A stretch of 64,000 bases of DNA from Phoronis australis (taxonomy: Eukaryota > Phoronida > Phoronidae), in NCBI GenBank assembly GCA_002633005.1, contig NMRA01000155.1, forward strand, positions 305,844 through 369,843, written 5' to 3'. Position numbers and translations under genes: made by a program. A model generated the notes under the pieces. That model searched no databases. It was not told the origin of the DNA and worked only from the letters and a program-made list of their open reading frames with translations. The first letter of the stretch is position 1. The number at the start of each line of letters is the position of its first letter. Below are positions 1 through 13,000 of this stretch, piece by piece.

Positions 1-2
1 TA

Positions 3-362
3 ATGACAAGAATCGCTGCGTATGCGACTGTTGAGCCTGCAACAACAGCCAATAAGTCTACCGACACTAAACCAAGAACTGCTTCTGAGACGACGCCTGC
101 TGAACCTGCACTAACCATCGCTAAATCGTCTATTTCTCAGTGGACAACCTTTTATGGTTATGCTTCTACTGATCAACCAACACCAACTACCACTGAGTCG
201 ACAACTTCTTCTGATGACTCATCTGACGAGACGATACAAACCACCGTCGTAGCGACGTCATCAAAAACTTCCTCTCAAACTACGTCTACTGAGGTGATAA
301 CAACCATCACAGAAACTCCACTTTCAAAAGCTGACCCGGATTTACTCGAGAATCTCAACTGA
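3..362 (+). CDS. Thr/Ser-rich reading frame, probable 3' end of an upstream gene (partial)
   Basis: An open frame runs from the window edge to a TGA at 360-362. About a third or more of its 119 residues are Thr or Ser, with Pro and acidic patches, which is the composition of a mucin-like or extracellular stalk region. No domain, transmembrane segment or signal peptide is visible. The ATG at position 3 lies at the window edge, so it may be an internal Met of a terminal exon whose start lies outside. I do not recognise the gene. A low-complexity frame of this kind could also be chance, although codon-level Thr/Ser richness over 119 codons is unusual for non-coding DNA here. Confidence 0.4.
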   Translation: MTRIAAYATVEPATTANKSTDTKPRTASETTPAEPALTIAKSSISQWTTFYGYASTDQPTPTTTESTTSSDDSSDETIQTTVVATSSKTSSQTTSTEVITTITETPLSKADPDLLENLN

Positions 363-1740
363 CACCCGTGAGCTGAGGTTCCTTAATTGGGAGTGAATTC
401 AAGGGACGAGCTACTTGGATGGGTAACTTTTTCACGGTCAGAAAGGATTGTTTTTCGGATAAAATTCCGTACGCAATTGTTTACGTTTGGGTTGCAAGAG
501 ATTTGTGTTTTTTCGTATATTTCAAATTGTATTTAAAGGAATGAAATCCAAAGAGATGTCACTCTGTTTAAATGCATTACATTAACTTTTCTGACTTATT
601 TGAACTCTCTAGTAAAAGTCTGTGTTGGGAAAAACTACATAAGACTTTTTCATTTCCAACAAGTGGGCTCTTAATAGTACTTAGATCTACCATAGGGAAG
701 ATTTTCATCTTGCCGACTCTCGAAAATAGTGGACAGGTATCTCTTAATTTCTTAGCAGCACTTGTGTAAGATATAGTCGTGTTTCCCTCGGAGGAAAAAG
801 CGTCTGTGTGCGTGATTTTTGGAGTGGACGCATTATTAGTTATTCTGTAGTCATTTTAAGGTTATGTAGAACAATCCCCATTGTTGCGTTGAAATATCTG
901 GATAAAAGTAAGCAGTATTATTAAGTGGTGGTTGTGTGCAGCAATCACTGTTTGTGACACCATGAGACTGATGGAGACTAAGCTAAGTGCCCATTCTTTT
1001 AGACATTCGGTGCGAAATGTACTCCATTTTAGTTCTACTAACCCAAAAATGAACGCTTTTGTGGGGATTAAAATCGGGAAAGGTATCTTCATTTCGTACG
1101 GCCATCAAAAAAACCATCTTCTTCATCCAGTATGTATGCCATCTCCCGGAGGAAAGTCCAATGTCTTTATGCAATCATGGGTATTATATATTGTTCATTT
1201 TAGCCCTCCCTAGAAGTTAATGGGTGTTTTGATAGAGTTATCATTTTGATATGCATGTATGTGCATGTAAAAATTGCATTAGTTTGCGCTTACTCTTTAT
1301 TATCTCTTTTTGATCGTATTGATAAATCTGTTCATTCTTTCAAAGCCAGAGTTCTAAGTAGGATGTTGGGTGCAGATTGTGAAAACATGAATAGTTTTTT
1401 GTTATCTTTAAATGTACAAAAGGTACATACAAAGCGCTGTTTGTTCTATTTAAACAACATCAAAACACGCAACAGGATTATCAAAATCATTTGATTTCAA
1501 CAAAGAAATCCGAAAACGTGCTTGCTTGAAAATACTGCGAATGAACTCACTTGTCGCCTTTGCTCGAGTTGCCAGTTCAGTGGTCGCCCTCTCGTGGCAA
1601 CTACATGTAGGTCGGTTAAGGCTCTCGTGTGCGGTGACCGTAAATAACCTATTCAACTAGAGGCTTTTGTTGCCTATTCTTTATACTGGAACTGGGACTG
1701 AAAAGGTGTTCGTCATGAAAGGTTTAAACACTGACATCTA
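363..1740. other. Stretch without a recognisable gene
   Basis: The short open frames here (for example 932-1213 plus and 862-1092 minus) have no family resemblance, no splice-supported continuation and overlap each other on both strands. I see no repeat or RNA gene. Confidence 0.4.
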
Positions 1741-1756
1741 GTGATATACAAGTATG

Positions 1757-1779
1757 CTTAAGTAAACGGAGTGAATAAA
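1757..1779 (+). promoter_or_regulatory. Conserved upstream block of gene 1
   Basis: The block starts 136 bases before the start codon. It contains AGTAAACGGAGTGAATAAA, which matches blocks at the same distance before genes 2 (135 bases) and 3 (133 bases). The forkhead-like core GTAAAC is present, but the next base is G here. It is probably part of a shared proximal promoter; the function is inferred from position and conservation only. A TTTAAAAG element lies further down, near 1808. Confidence 0.4.
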
Positions 1780-1892
1780 GCGATTTCGCAATTCTTTGTA
1801 CTGGTTCTTTAAAAGATAGACGACGTGACTGTCTCGACGCACATGCCTTCGCGAAAGTATTAGTGTGCACTAGCTGTATAACGACGTACAGG

Positions 1893-4052
1893 ATGAGAAT
1901 TATAGTATTTTTCGTGTCTTGTGCAGTCTTGTTTGTCGGAGTGTTAGGCGTAGACTCGGTAGTAAACGTGAAGGGTGGAAAATTGAAAGGTGAGTGGTCT
2001 CAGGCGGATGGAGTAACTCGTTTTTTGGGTGTTCCTTATGCTTTACCACCAGTAGGGGAGCGCAGGTTTGCCCCTCCCCAGATGATGCAAAGTTGGGACG
2101 TGGAGAAGGATTGCACATCATACAAACCCTCATGCCCTCAGCCATTGGAGATGTTGAATGATTCGCGATCGGGTTATTTAAGAACATACAACGTTTCATT
2201 TGACTTACCGAAGACTAATGAAGATTGCTTGTACTTGAACATTTTTGTTCCTGGTGAGGTTCAAGGTAACAAATCTTTGCCAGTTATGGTTCATTTCCAA
2301 GACGGTGGATTTCAAGTCGCGCTTTCCGACGTGTTCGACGGTTCCAGCCTTGCACGGGAAGGTGACGTCATAGTTGTAACTTTCAGTTCCCGACTTGGTG
2401 CTCTTGGTTTCTATGGAGGGCACAATTTGGGACTTTGGGACCAGATCAACGTTTTGAAGTGGATGCATCACAACATTGGCGCGTTTGGTGGTGATGCAGA
2501 CAGGGTGACTTTGTTTGGAGTTGGATCAGGTGCATTCGCCGTTGGTCTCCATGTTCTATCCGCGGAGAGTAGAGGGTTGTTCAAAAGGGCCATCTCTCAA
2601 GGTACATCTGCCTACGATACAACCTTATTAAACTCAAATCCAGCTACTGCAAATTCTGCTTTCAACAAAGCAGTGAAGTGTGAACTCAAGGACATGAATG
2701 AACAGATGAAATGTTTGAGGTCGCTGAAGGTTGAGGACATTCTTGATGTACAGGCAAAACTTGCATACCAGTACCTTAATTTCATGCCGGCAGTTGATGG
2801 CAAAATACTACAAGACACACCAACCAAGATATTGGAAACGATGAAATTCAATGACGTGGACTACATGTTAGGTGTCAACAGCAACGGGGGATCTGCTGGT
2901 GTTTTTGACTTCTTCGCCCGTCTAAACACGGGTGCTGACGAAAATTATTTCAAGTCGTTCATAGACGCTGCTGCCTACATTGCATCACCGACAAATTTCG
3001 CCGCTGCAAAGGCAGCTTTGTCCTATGAATACATGCCAATGATGAAAGACAGTATGAACAGCAAGCAGTGGTTTCAAAAATCATTGGACTTTTCTAGAGA
3101 TGGTTACTTAAGTCAGATCAGAGGAGCTCAGTTGATACACGCCGGGGCTGGGTTACACGTTTATGCCTACTATTTTGACCAGTCTCCGCCGGTTTTAAGT
3201 GGCGTCCCAGTCGACGTGTTGGGTGTACCTGCGGGTGTGGAGGAGTTGTTCCTATTTGGAGGAGTACGTCATGAGTTCAGTAAACGACTGATGAAAACCT
3301 GGGCAAGTTTTGCTAAATCAGGGTATGTACGGTACACAACCAGACAAGTTCTTTTCGTTATTGGTTATTGTAGCCAAAATTCATAGACGCACTTTATCAT
3401 GAGAATTCTTGAATGGCTTTCGTCAATCCTCAGCAGTAGACAGAAAACGTCCTTAAGTTTTCTTCATTTCCAATTTTCCAATTCTTAAGTCAAACACAAT
3501 GAGTTTTGCAATTTTTGCATTTTCTTTTTGCAGCAAATTTGTCAAAGTTTTTATGGTGTCAGTTTCATAGAAAGTAACTTTGTCTGTAATTGTGACTAAA
3601 ACTTTCTAAATAATTTTTTTTCTCCAATAGTTGATGCATTGCGTATTAAAAATATTCTGTAAAAATTATTTTGAGTAACTTAAAGATATATTTATAAAGA
3701 TCATAAACTTTGGCCACTGAGATGAGATACCTATTGCTAATCTGGAAAAGATGCTCAAACGGACACATATTTTTGCGAATGAATACTTTTCTTGGAGTGA
3801 GCAACTGCTCTTGAAAATTCATGTTAATGACAGTGTATAAACAGGTGGTGACTAATTAAAATTATGGTTTTCAGCAAGCCCTTTTTAGAACTTAGTGACG
3901 GCACTACATTAGGCTGGCCACACTTTAACGCGACGAACCAGAAAATAGTACTTTTGCGAGCCGACGTTACTAAGGCAAACGCTGTGATGGATTCTTTGCC
4001 AGACGATTTGGAACGAAAGGTTTCTTTCTGGGTTGAATTTCTACCCCAAATA
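1893..4052 (+). other. Gene 1, domain 1: catalytically dead carboxylesterase-like domain
   Basis: Nearly the whole domain lies in exon 1, with the last ~60 residues in exon 2. Family landmarks are present: FLGVPYALPPVGERRF, EDCLYLN with its disulfide partner Cys, LGALGF, LGLWDQ, NIGAFGGD and SRGLFKRAISQG. Aligned with domain 2, the nucleophile Ser is Gly211 (GVGSG, codon 2523-2525), the acid Glu is Gly332 (NSNGG, codon 2886-2888) and the catalytic His is Gly448 (PAGVEEL, codon 3234-3236). The oxyanion HGGG becomes Gln136-Asp-Gly-Gly. Ser212 sits one residue past the nucleophile position, but without His or Glu partners it is unlikely to act. The role is probably structural or binding, as in neuroligin-type cholinesterase-like proteins; that comparison is inference. 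Confidence 0.85.
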
Positions 4053-7000
4053 ACATCTCAAAGACACGGGTGCCGCAACGAGACATCTTCAACTATGGAG
4101 CACGAACACCCTATGATTCGTCTCAAGCAAGGTCACGTCCTTGGACGAAGTAGGAAAGTTGCAGGTAATTTGGTAGATTTGCGCTTTTGGTTGCTCGCCT
4201 GCTATACACCCTCGGGGGTTGGCTAAGTGAAGTACACTGTAACCTCCGGGGTGTAAATTGTTTGTTATCGAACTTCACCGTTATAGCTCCGCAGGCAGTC
4301 TTGTGTTCCTCCTGCTGTGGGTGCTTTTCTTATCACGAAAAATACACATTTGCGTGAATAAGAATATATTTGACGGGTGCAGAAATAACACTTCCTGAAG
4401 GTGTCTATTGTTATGAAAGTGTGTACACAGAAAGTGGTTGCATAATCAAGACTAAATGAAACTTGCGGGCTCACAATATATATACATATTAAGCTCTACC
4501 CACTTTGATGGCCAAATGACCAAATGATACTATGGCTAGCTGATTTCAAAGCATTGTGTGCACGAAACGATGCAAAAAGTGATGAGACATCATTGGTACA
4601 AGCCTGACGGAAGATATTGAGAAACGAAACCTGTGCCTTCCGGATGCTTAAAATAAGTCTCATCACCGTTACATTTATGATAAACCACATTCGTTAATCG
4701 GTGGTCAGATTTGTTCAGTTCTCTGTGAACACAGTTCTATTTGTTGACCCGTAAGCTCAAAGGCTAGGTTAAGTTCTTGATAAATTGTTCTTAAGACGCT
4801 GACGCAGTAAACTCAATGTGTTTAATTGGAATATCAAGTGAGTGCGTGGGGTAATGTCTCATAACATGCTCGTCGTGCCCTGGACAGCTTTTGTTATTCC
4901 AGCAATTGAAATGAGTTTTCCACAGTGAATCCCCAAAAAGTTTAATAAATTCCACCGTGTCTTGTTGGAGTCTTTTATCAATATTGGGCCTTTTCCTATT
5001 GGCGCTGCCGTTCTTAAGTAATACCAGTAAGAGAATGACTTCTGATTAATCCCGACTCAGAACTGGTGGAAATTCAATTGTAAATAATAAACGATGGAAC
5101 AAATTCCAGTGTCAGACACTCACATAGTTTGATGTTAGATTTCACTATTTTATTTTAGCATTTTGACACCGGCTAGGAACAAAATTCGCCCGCTTGATCA
5201 GTGACAGCCACTGGCTTTCTTGTGGATTCATCTTCGCAGCGGGAATTGTATGGAATTGGATGTATTACTCATCAACTGATAATTCATAACGTTTGCATTT
5301 TTTGGAAAAGCATTCGTTCATCTCAATCCAACAATGAATAGAAATTTGCCGTCATTATAATAGCAGGAAAGGTGTTAAAATGCTGTTTATACCTGTAGGT
5401 TGAAGCTTTCCGTCCACATTATTGGAGATGTGTAGGTGGGGATGAACGCCGGTTCAGACATGAACGCCAACTGGCAGTTATTTCGAAATTCAGTTTTTCA
5501 TGTGTGCCACTGCTAGTACCCTTTTGTTTCAAAGAAGAGCGACAATGCATGACCTACAAGATACCTGCTTGCAGTTTGCTGCTAGTTGAACCCCAAGGCA
5601 TATTTCCGACAAATTTGTGAATTGCTTCATCTTCGGTTGCATGTATGCAACACATGGCTACAGCCATTTCATATTTATCGCAGGTTTGTAATAGAAATAT
5701 CAATTAATCATTGTCAGTTCCATAAATCAATTTACATTTCCCACACAATAAACAGTAGATGTGCTTGTGCAATTCAGGAAACCACTTTCCATACGAAGAA
5801 TACCTGGATATCCCATATGCAGCGCCACCTGTGGGAGACTTACGATTCCATCCTCCAAGGCCCCATCAAGGCTGGAAGGGCATTCTAAATAGAACAAGGG
5901 AGACAACTGGGGTGAAGATGTGCCTACAAGCAACCTTTTCAAAGCTTCCGTTTGAGGTCATGGATGAAGACTGCTTAACGTTAGACATTTACCTGCCATA
6001 CGGAATTTCAAAAATCAGGTAATTCACGTTCAGGGCCTAGTGCTGTGTGTTATAATGTACATATACCTAGAGATATGACATGGAAGGTGTTAATAATTGA
6101 CTTGAAAACTGATGACGATTAAACCTTATCTCCAGCCTGCGCAAATCCATTGCCAGAATTTTTTTACTTTGCTTGACGTTTACCGATTGCCGATTTCTTG
6201 ACGATGTGTCCGGTCGACTGTCAAGATACAGTAACTGATGCAATTGTGTTTCAATCGGAAACTCATGGGATTCATGTTGGCAACTCTATGTGATCAACCA
6301 TCGAACTTTTTCTGTGTTGAGAAAGAAAGGAAAATTACTTACTAATGCCGGGCTTCTTATTTTTGTTATATTTGGAGTTGTGAATATACTTTGTTTTCCG
6401 AATTTTGAATACTAGTAAATGGTTTTATTGGGGTCAATGAGTGTTTGATGTATTCATTTCGCAAGGTAGAGAAGTTAAGAAAAATTCAGCCGACTTGGCA
6501 CTGATGCACACTCTCTGTATAGACTCTATGTCTTGTCGCATAAGGTCAATTAAACAATATTCAATATTTGCTCTAGAGTCACATAACTGGTTGTGTTTGG
6601 TGCCTGATCATCAGGCGAAATGGATTTACATAGCACCCCAATCGTCATTTTATGCACCCATATGTTTAAATGTGGGTGCGTATCGTCGTCATTTTTTTCC
6701 GGGGCGTCCGGTGTTTGGCGTCCACGGCTGTTTCTGTAAACCCCTTGAAGGTTCTTCATGAGATTTGGCACACGTGTTCTTATGAAGCTGACAACAGAGG
6801 ATTGCGGGTTGAACACTAATCCAATTACTAGCCCTCTAATAGCAAATTTTCACGTTTGCCTCTATAACTGGAGTTCCTAGTTGGTTGTTCATGAAATATG
6901 GCAAATAAATTTCTAATAATGAGGTGTCGACGCTTTGCCGTCTTAGATCGGATATGACGTATTTGCGTCTTCTTGTGGAAATTTTAAATTTTTAGTACGG

Positions 7001-10000
7001 TTTTGACCCCCGCCTCTCCTTCCGTCAAGCCGATCAAAAAATTACTGTCAAAAGTGACAGCTGTGTCCCTGATGGTAAAACGGCTGATGACAAAGATTTT
7101 CGGATGGGTTCGACTACTCTGGCGACCCCTAGTGGCAATTCTGTTTTTTTTGGTGTGTCTGGGGCAGTACCTCATTAACTCTTTGGAGGATCTTTGTGAA
7201 ATTTGACAGATGCTCCTATTGAGATCCTAACGGATGACGAAAAATTCATACCAATTCAGACTGCAAGTGTCTAGTGGCAATTTTATCCATTCCATTTTCG
7301 GAAGTATTCAATGTATTCTGCGCCGCCTACTGGTTATGATTTCGACTTCGTTTTAGCGTGCGCCTCTTTATCCGCTCAAAGGGTGATTACGAGTCGTAGC
7401 AGTTGTAATCCTGCTGACGAGAGCATGGCTGACAATCTCCGATGGGTTTTACACCTGTGGCGACCTCTGTCGATAATCTTGTATTTATGGCTGTAGCTCC
7501 TGATTCCTTTGCAGGATGCTTGTGAAAGTTTGATATGTTTTCCATTACTTTTTTGATGGCTCTGACTGCCACTGTNCCGGTTTCTCTATGTGTCCAGAGT
7601 TCTTTGATGCTTTTTTCATGAAATTCGGCAGACAAGTTGCTATTTCTTATATGAAGTTGGCAGCACCTGTCCAATTTAGGATGAAGTCAGGCATTGAAAA
7701 CACTAAAATCATCACCACTAGAAACACACAGATTGCGGCACATTTCAATGCTCCGCGTTCTGTTGTTGCTTTTGACAAATTCGTCGTTGATTTTTATCAA
7801 AATGACTTGCCTGGTTTTGATGGTCGGTAACATAGGTATATTGTTGGATACACGTCAGAGACATCAGATAACCAGATTTAATATTTAAGTGGTCAGTCTC
7901 ATAGCATTAATGCAACTAATCAGCATCTACGCAAGTAAATGGCATTTCAACGCATTGTGTTGCTCTTGTATCAAATTTCTTTGCAGCAATTTCCGTGACT
8001 AGCAAGATTTTATTCGCCGATTACTGAAAATGTTCGTGTAGCACTGCACCCCGTGATGTACGTTTTAAAGTCACTTTTGCTGCTCTTTGCAGTGAGTGGA
8101 ATGTTGGGAAAATGAGCACCTTTAAATCTTTGCCAGTTGTAGTGTATACAGTGGGCTCTTGGGAACGTCTTGTCTATTTAATAACAATGTTTTACATGGA
8201 ATGCTTGGATATGCAAAATTTCACTGGTTACCTGATCCTTTAATAGTCCTAGTCCCGTTCTTGGCTAAGACGGTCGTTTCAACATGATAAAAAATCAACT
8301 GTGTTTTTTATTGTAAGGAGTTATTGCAATCCAGGTAAATTCCACCTTAGTTCCATTTATAGCACATTTTATCGAAGATCGTGTGCCCTATCTCAGCAAT
8401 GACACTTGTTGGCGACGCTGCCTTTTGTGACAATGGAACTTTACTGATCAAATTTGACATTTGTTTCTTTTTAACACTGATCGACAACCAAAGTTTGAAA
8501 GGAACGTTTGTTATTTGCTCAACTTCCAAGGGAAATCCTCTATAACACAAAGCATGTCTTTCATTTGAACCACTTTCGTATAAATAAATCTCTTTAATTT
8601 TCTTTTGGGGTTGAATAGAAAGCGAATTTCAGAAACTATTTCAAACAGGACAGTTTATATATTTAATCTTTAGGTCGTTACTAATGCATGCACACGGCCG
8701 TCTTTGCTGAGGTCAATGGTCTATTTCATTGAAAGAAGCTCAAGTCCGAAATTTAATTTCCCGCTCCCACAGTAAAGTGTATAGTCATGATATTGTTAGC
8801 GCATCACAGACTAGAATTAATTTATACTGATAGTCCCAGCAATTAGTAGTAATGAGTGCATTCTCAGATATTTTGTTCTTTTCCTAACATGAGTTTTGAT
8901 TATTTTTCGGAAATAGTTATGTGGAGCGTAATACCATATTTCTGAAGTATGCCTCTGAGTCAGGCATCCTTAATATATGTATGTATATATATATATAATT
9001 CACCTTCCCGCCAACAGGTACAGACAGCTGCCCGTCATGGTATTCATTCATGGAGGAGAATACAAGGAAGGTTCCAAAAACACATATCTTGGTAACGGCT
9101 TGGTCCAGAGAGAGGTTATTTTGGTCGTAATAAACTATCGACTGAGTCCGTTTGGGTTTTTGGCCACCGGTATGTATAGTTCATGGATGTACTAGTAATT
9201 ATATGACTGTCTTTGTTCTGTAAGGTTTCCAGTTACAAGAAATAAAAAGTCAACATTTTTTTATAAAATGTCCCGCGTCATCTTTGTTACCAAGAGTGAC
9301 AGCACTGTGCAGGTTTATTTAATGCCCATTCACGTGCTTCTAGCGAGAGCATGAAAACTTGGAGAGCACGGCAACTCAAAAGATCTTCACAAACATCAGA
9401 GAGTATACTTTATTGGTACATCGTTCTGATCACTTATCAATCAAAATTATTTCTTGGTTATATTTCCAACAGGTGACAAGGCTTCGATAGGAAATTACGG
9501 TCTTATGGATCAACATTTGGCTCTGAAGTGGGTGAAGGAAAACATTGGGCACTTTGGAGGTGATCCTGATGAAGTTACTATATTTGGAGAATCCGCTGGA
9601 GCCGGAAGTGTTATGTTCCAAGTCATTGCACCTATCAATAGAGGACTATTTAAACGAGCTATTCCTGAGAGTGGTGGCACCGAATGTCCATGGTCACTCG
9701 TCACCAACGAAACGGCCCTTGCAAACACGAAAAAGGTGGCCGCTAAATTGAACTGTTCCTCAACAAGCACTCACATGATGGTCAATTGTCTTAAGCGAAT
9801 TAACGCCGTGGATCTCATTATGGTGACAGCGGGGGATTTCCTGGACCCTGTCAATATGAAACCTGTCGTAGACGGTCACTTCATTCCAAAATCACCGGAG
9901 CAAATGTACAAAGATGGCGTAACTAGAAATATAACCATTATGTCGGGACGCACGAAGCACGAGGGGTACTCGTATATTACTTTCCCAGAAGAAACGCTGC

Positions 10001-13000
10001 ATCAAATTGGAATGGAGGATAAAAGTCCGTCCTTTGCCAAAGCCTTAGACTTCTATTACTCTGATGTCATTAAGGCTGTTAAAAGTGGACTTAAAGACAA
10101 GGAGAGCATACTGCAATATACCGACTTTGTGACAGACTCTCAGTTTTCGCATTGCATTGAGAGAGATGCCAGTCTGCATGTTAGGTAAGAAAACGACTAT
10201 AATTGTGGAGAGATATCTTAATACTGACCAACTGTCATGAAAAACAAATTAGCTGTTAGCATTTGCAGAGGATAAAAGTTTAATTATTCAAAGGTGAGAT
10301 ACAAAGTAGTAAAGGTTAGCGACAAATCAAAGTGACCGGGAGAGAATATTCTCAACCAACTTTATTCTGCTCGTTGACATGTTTGCCCAATAAATTCATG
10401 CAGATGTTCTTCAGAAGACATTTGAAACTGCGTGGGACGAGTTGATACGGAAGCTTCTGCTTTAGAAATTGAACACCCTGTAGCCTTTCTTTGGAGATGC
10501 AACAAGTAGTACCGTGACATGTGGAGTGCGTTCCGTAGACCATAGTATTCTGCCAGAGAGCGAGATCACGCAAGACCGTGTAAAATTAGAAGGGTGGAAA
10601 GCGATTTTCCCACGCACGACGAATCTACTCAAGACCTTTCTAGTGTTACTTGTTGCAAAACCACAATTTGTCTGCGAGAGTAGAATGTCGATTTACGAGA
10701 CAAAAATCCTGAATAATGGGTTAGAATTCGCTGCCTTCCTTCCTTAAGCTAAGATTTCTTACCGCAAGACAATGCCATGCATGAGTTTGTTTAAAATTGA
10801 CAAATTGGTCGAATCGCTGACACCCTGGTAGTTGTCACGATACTCCCTTCAAACTGTTGAGACTTGCACCAAAACGACCTAATTCATTTCAAAAAAGAGA
10901 TGAGGGTCAATTCAATTTGAAGTCGCAGAAAACTCGTGCCCTTGTTTGGAATGTGGTAATTGAATTCAGATGCTCATCGCTGAGCATTGGTATAGAGTAT
11001 GGAACAATTTGGGTTTTTCCGTAAGCTCATACTATTTCTCGAGGGGTTTCATAGCTGCACATGTCCGAACTTCAATCATACCAGCAAAGGAATTTATTTC
11101 GCCAAAATGCTTGTCAGGAACACGGCTTCAGCCTAGCGTGACCCAACAGCCGTACGCTACTTCAGTTTTAAATTCTTTGTCTGCCTCTTGATGTACAGTT
11201 GTCTGTTTTTTAAGCCTGTTGTCGCTGAGAGTATATTAGTTTGCATTCTCCTGTTTGAAAGTTACGTGAGTTGCAATTATGACTGAAGTTCGTACACGCA
11301 CAGGGATGATACACCTCCAAGGAAAACTTTAAGGTAGCGAAAATAACTGAACTGTTATTGATGACGTAATAATGTCTGAACAGATGGAAAGTCGATGCTT
11401 GATTAACGTTTTTGAAAGTAAGTCAAAGCCTATCTCATGTCGATTTCATTCTCTATGGCGTACGGCTACTTGATGCCAGAACTTCACTGGGTGGATTTCA
11501 CATTCATATTGTCTTTTGTTTCAGCAACGGAGGCAAATTGTATATGTTCATCTTTAACTTCCATGCTGGTGTCTCCTTCTTTTCGAATTCCAAAATCCCG
11601 GACTTCATATACGGGTCGCATGGTGACGAGCTGGCGTACGTGTTTGGCAACGCCTGTGTAAGAATGCCAGAGGTTGAACCACTGAGATCATTTCCCGGAA
11701 TGACCAAAAGCGATATCACCATGTGCCATGCAATGATGGACATGTGGACTAACTTTGCCTACACCGGGTAAGATATCCATAAGATCCGCCATCTGCACAT
11801 CTGGTTTAGTCTCCTCACCATTATAAAACAGAAGCTCTTGTTATTGAGATAGATTAGAATCTGACAACCGAACAAGTTGAGGCCAGTTTTGCGTTAAGGG
11901 TAAGTTCTCTTGAGACTGTTCTGAACCGATGTCTTATCAAAACGTAAGTGGGACTATCCAGGTTAACGAGTCTGGTGACAACGAATAACGAATAACTAAC
12001 TGTGTCTTCTTCTTTCTAAAGCATGCGGAGACATTGCAGTGTTATAACGGAAGTCTGATGAAATTGAAGTTACGTTAGAAATGATGGGGATTTTTTTAGT
12101 AGTTTTAACTTTTTGCTAGAAAATTAAAGCTGTTGACGGGTTCACCTTAACTTCATATATCGGTGTCCAAAATTCTTGAAAGGTGTGTCCAAAAGCAGCT
12201 TCACCAGTCCCTGGAGCAAAATTCCCTTCTCTCGTCAGCACAGTCTGGTTTCCGCCCCTTGCATTCCACTCTGACTACAAATATTCATGCTACTGAGATT
12301 ATCTTTAATGATATGTATCAGGGGAGGCTTATTGGTGCTGTCTTAATTGGCCTTAAGAAAGCCTTTGTCACTGTGGACCATGGTATCTTATTACAGAAAC
12401 TAGTCTTATAGAGTTAATGATAACGAACTCCTTTAGTTTAGAAACCACTTATACGACCGTAAACAGGCCAAAGAATACGGTGGTATTCTTTCTGACTACT
12501 CAACCGTATTCACGGGCGTACCCCAGGGTTCCATTCTGGGCCCTCTATTGTTCACTACTTTTATTAACGACCTCCCTACTGTCCTCCACAACCTTGTCCC
12601 AGTTTTATATGCTGATGACACAGCAATTATGTCTACAGCTGGATCCGTAAAAGAACTCGAAACTTCTCTCAACAATGAGGAGCCCTTATCCATAATTGGC
12701 TGATTCAAAATAAACTCACTCTAAACAATTTAGTAAAACCAAGTCGACGCTGTTGGCAACCCACCAGAAATTAATACAACAAAAACTGTCTCTTAATATC
12801 AACGGTTCTCCCATCGAGAATGTTTAAGTACTTGGGCGGCCCAAGTTGGATCTTATTTTAGATCCTAATCTTAAATTTAATATGCACATAGATCATATCA
12901 CAAAGATATTATCAAAGCAAATAGGTGTACTTAAACGTGTAGGCAAATTTCTTAATATCAGTACTCTTAAGACACTTTACCATTCCATTATTCAGCCTCA

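Noticed and set aside
1863-1892. Upstream in-frame ATG of gene 1 (and 46206 in gene 3)
   Set aside because: The paralogs align from 1893, 29938 and 46215, where the signal peptide begins. The extra ten residues in gene 1 have no counterpart.
2205-2471. Minus-strand open frames opposite the esterase exons (also 30280-30597, 36337-36597, 36521-37006, 9510-9770)
   Set aside because: They mirror the conserved plus-strand exons, recur only because the exons are paralogous, and have no domain of their own.
3323-3386. Read-through of domain 1 exon 1 to a stop (507-codon frame), making a separate short gene
   Set aside because: A GTATGT donor sits at the FAKSG codon and the next exon supplies the expected rest of the domain in phase. 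The read-through tail of gene 1 and the one of gene 2 (31368-31434) differ and have no family similarity.
7100-7120. GGTTCGAC words resembling a tRNA T-loop (also near 60796)
   Set aside because: No acceptor stem, A box or cloverleaf can be folded around them.
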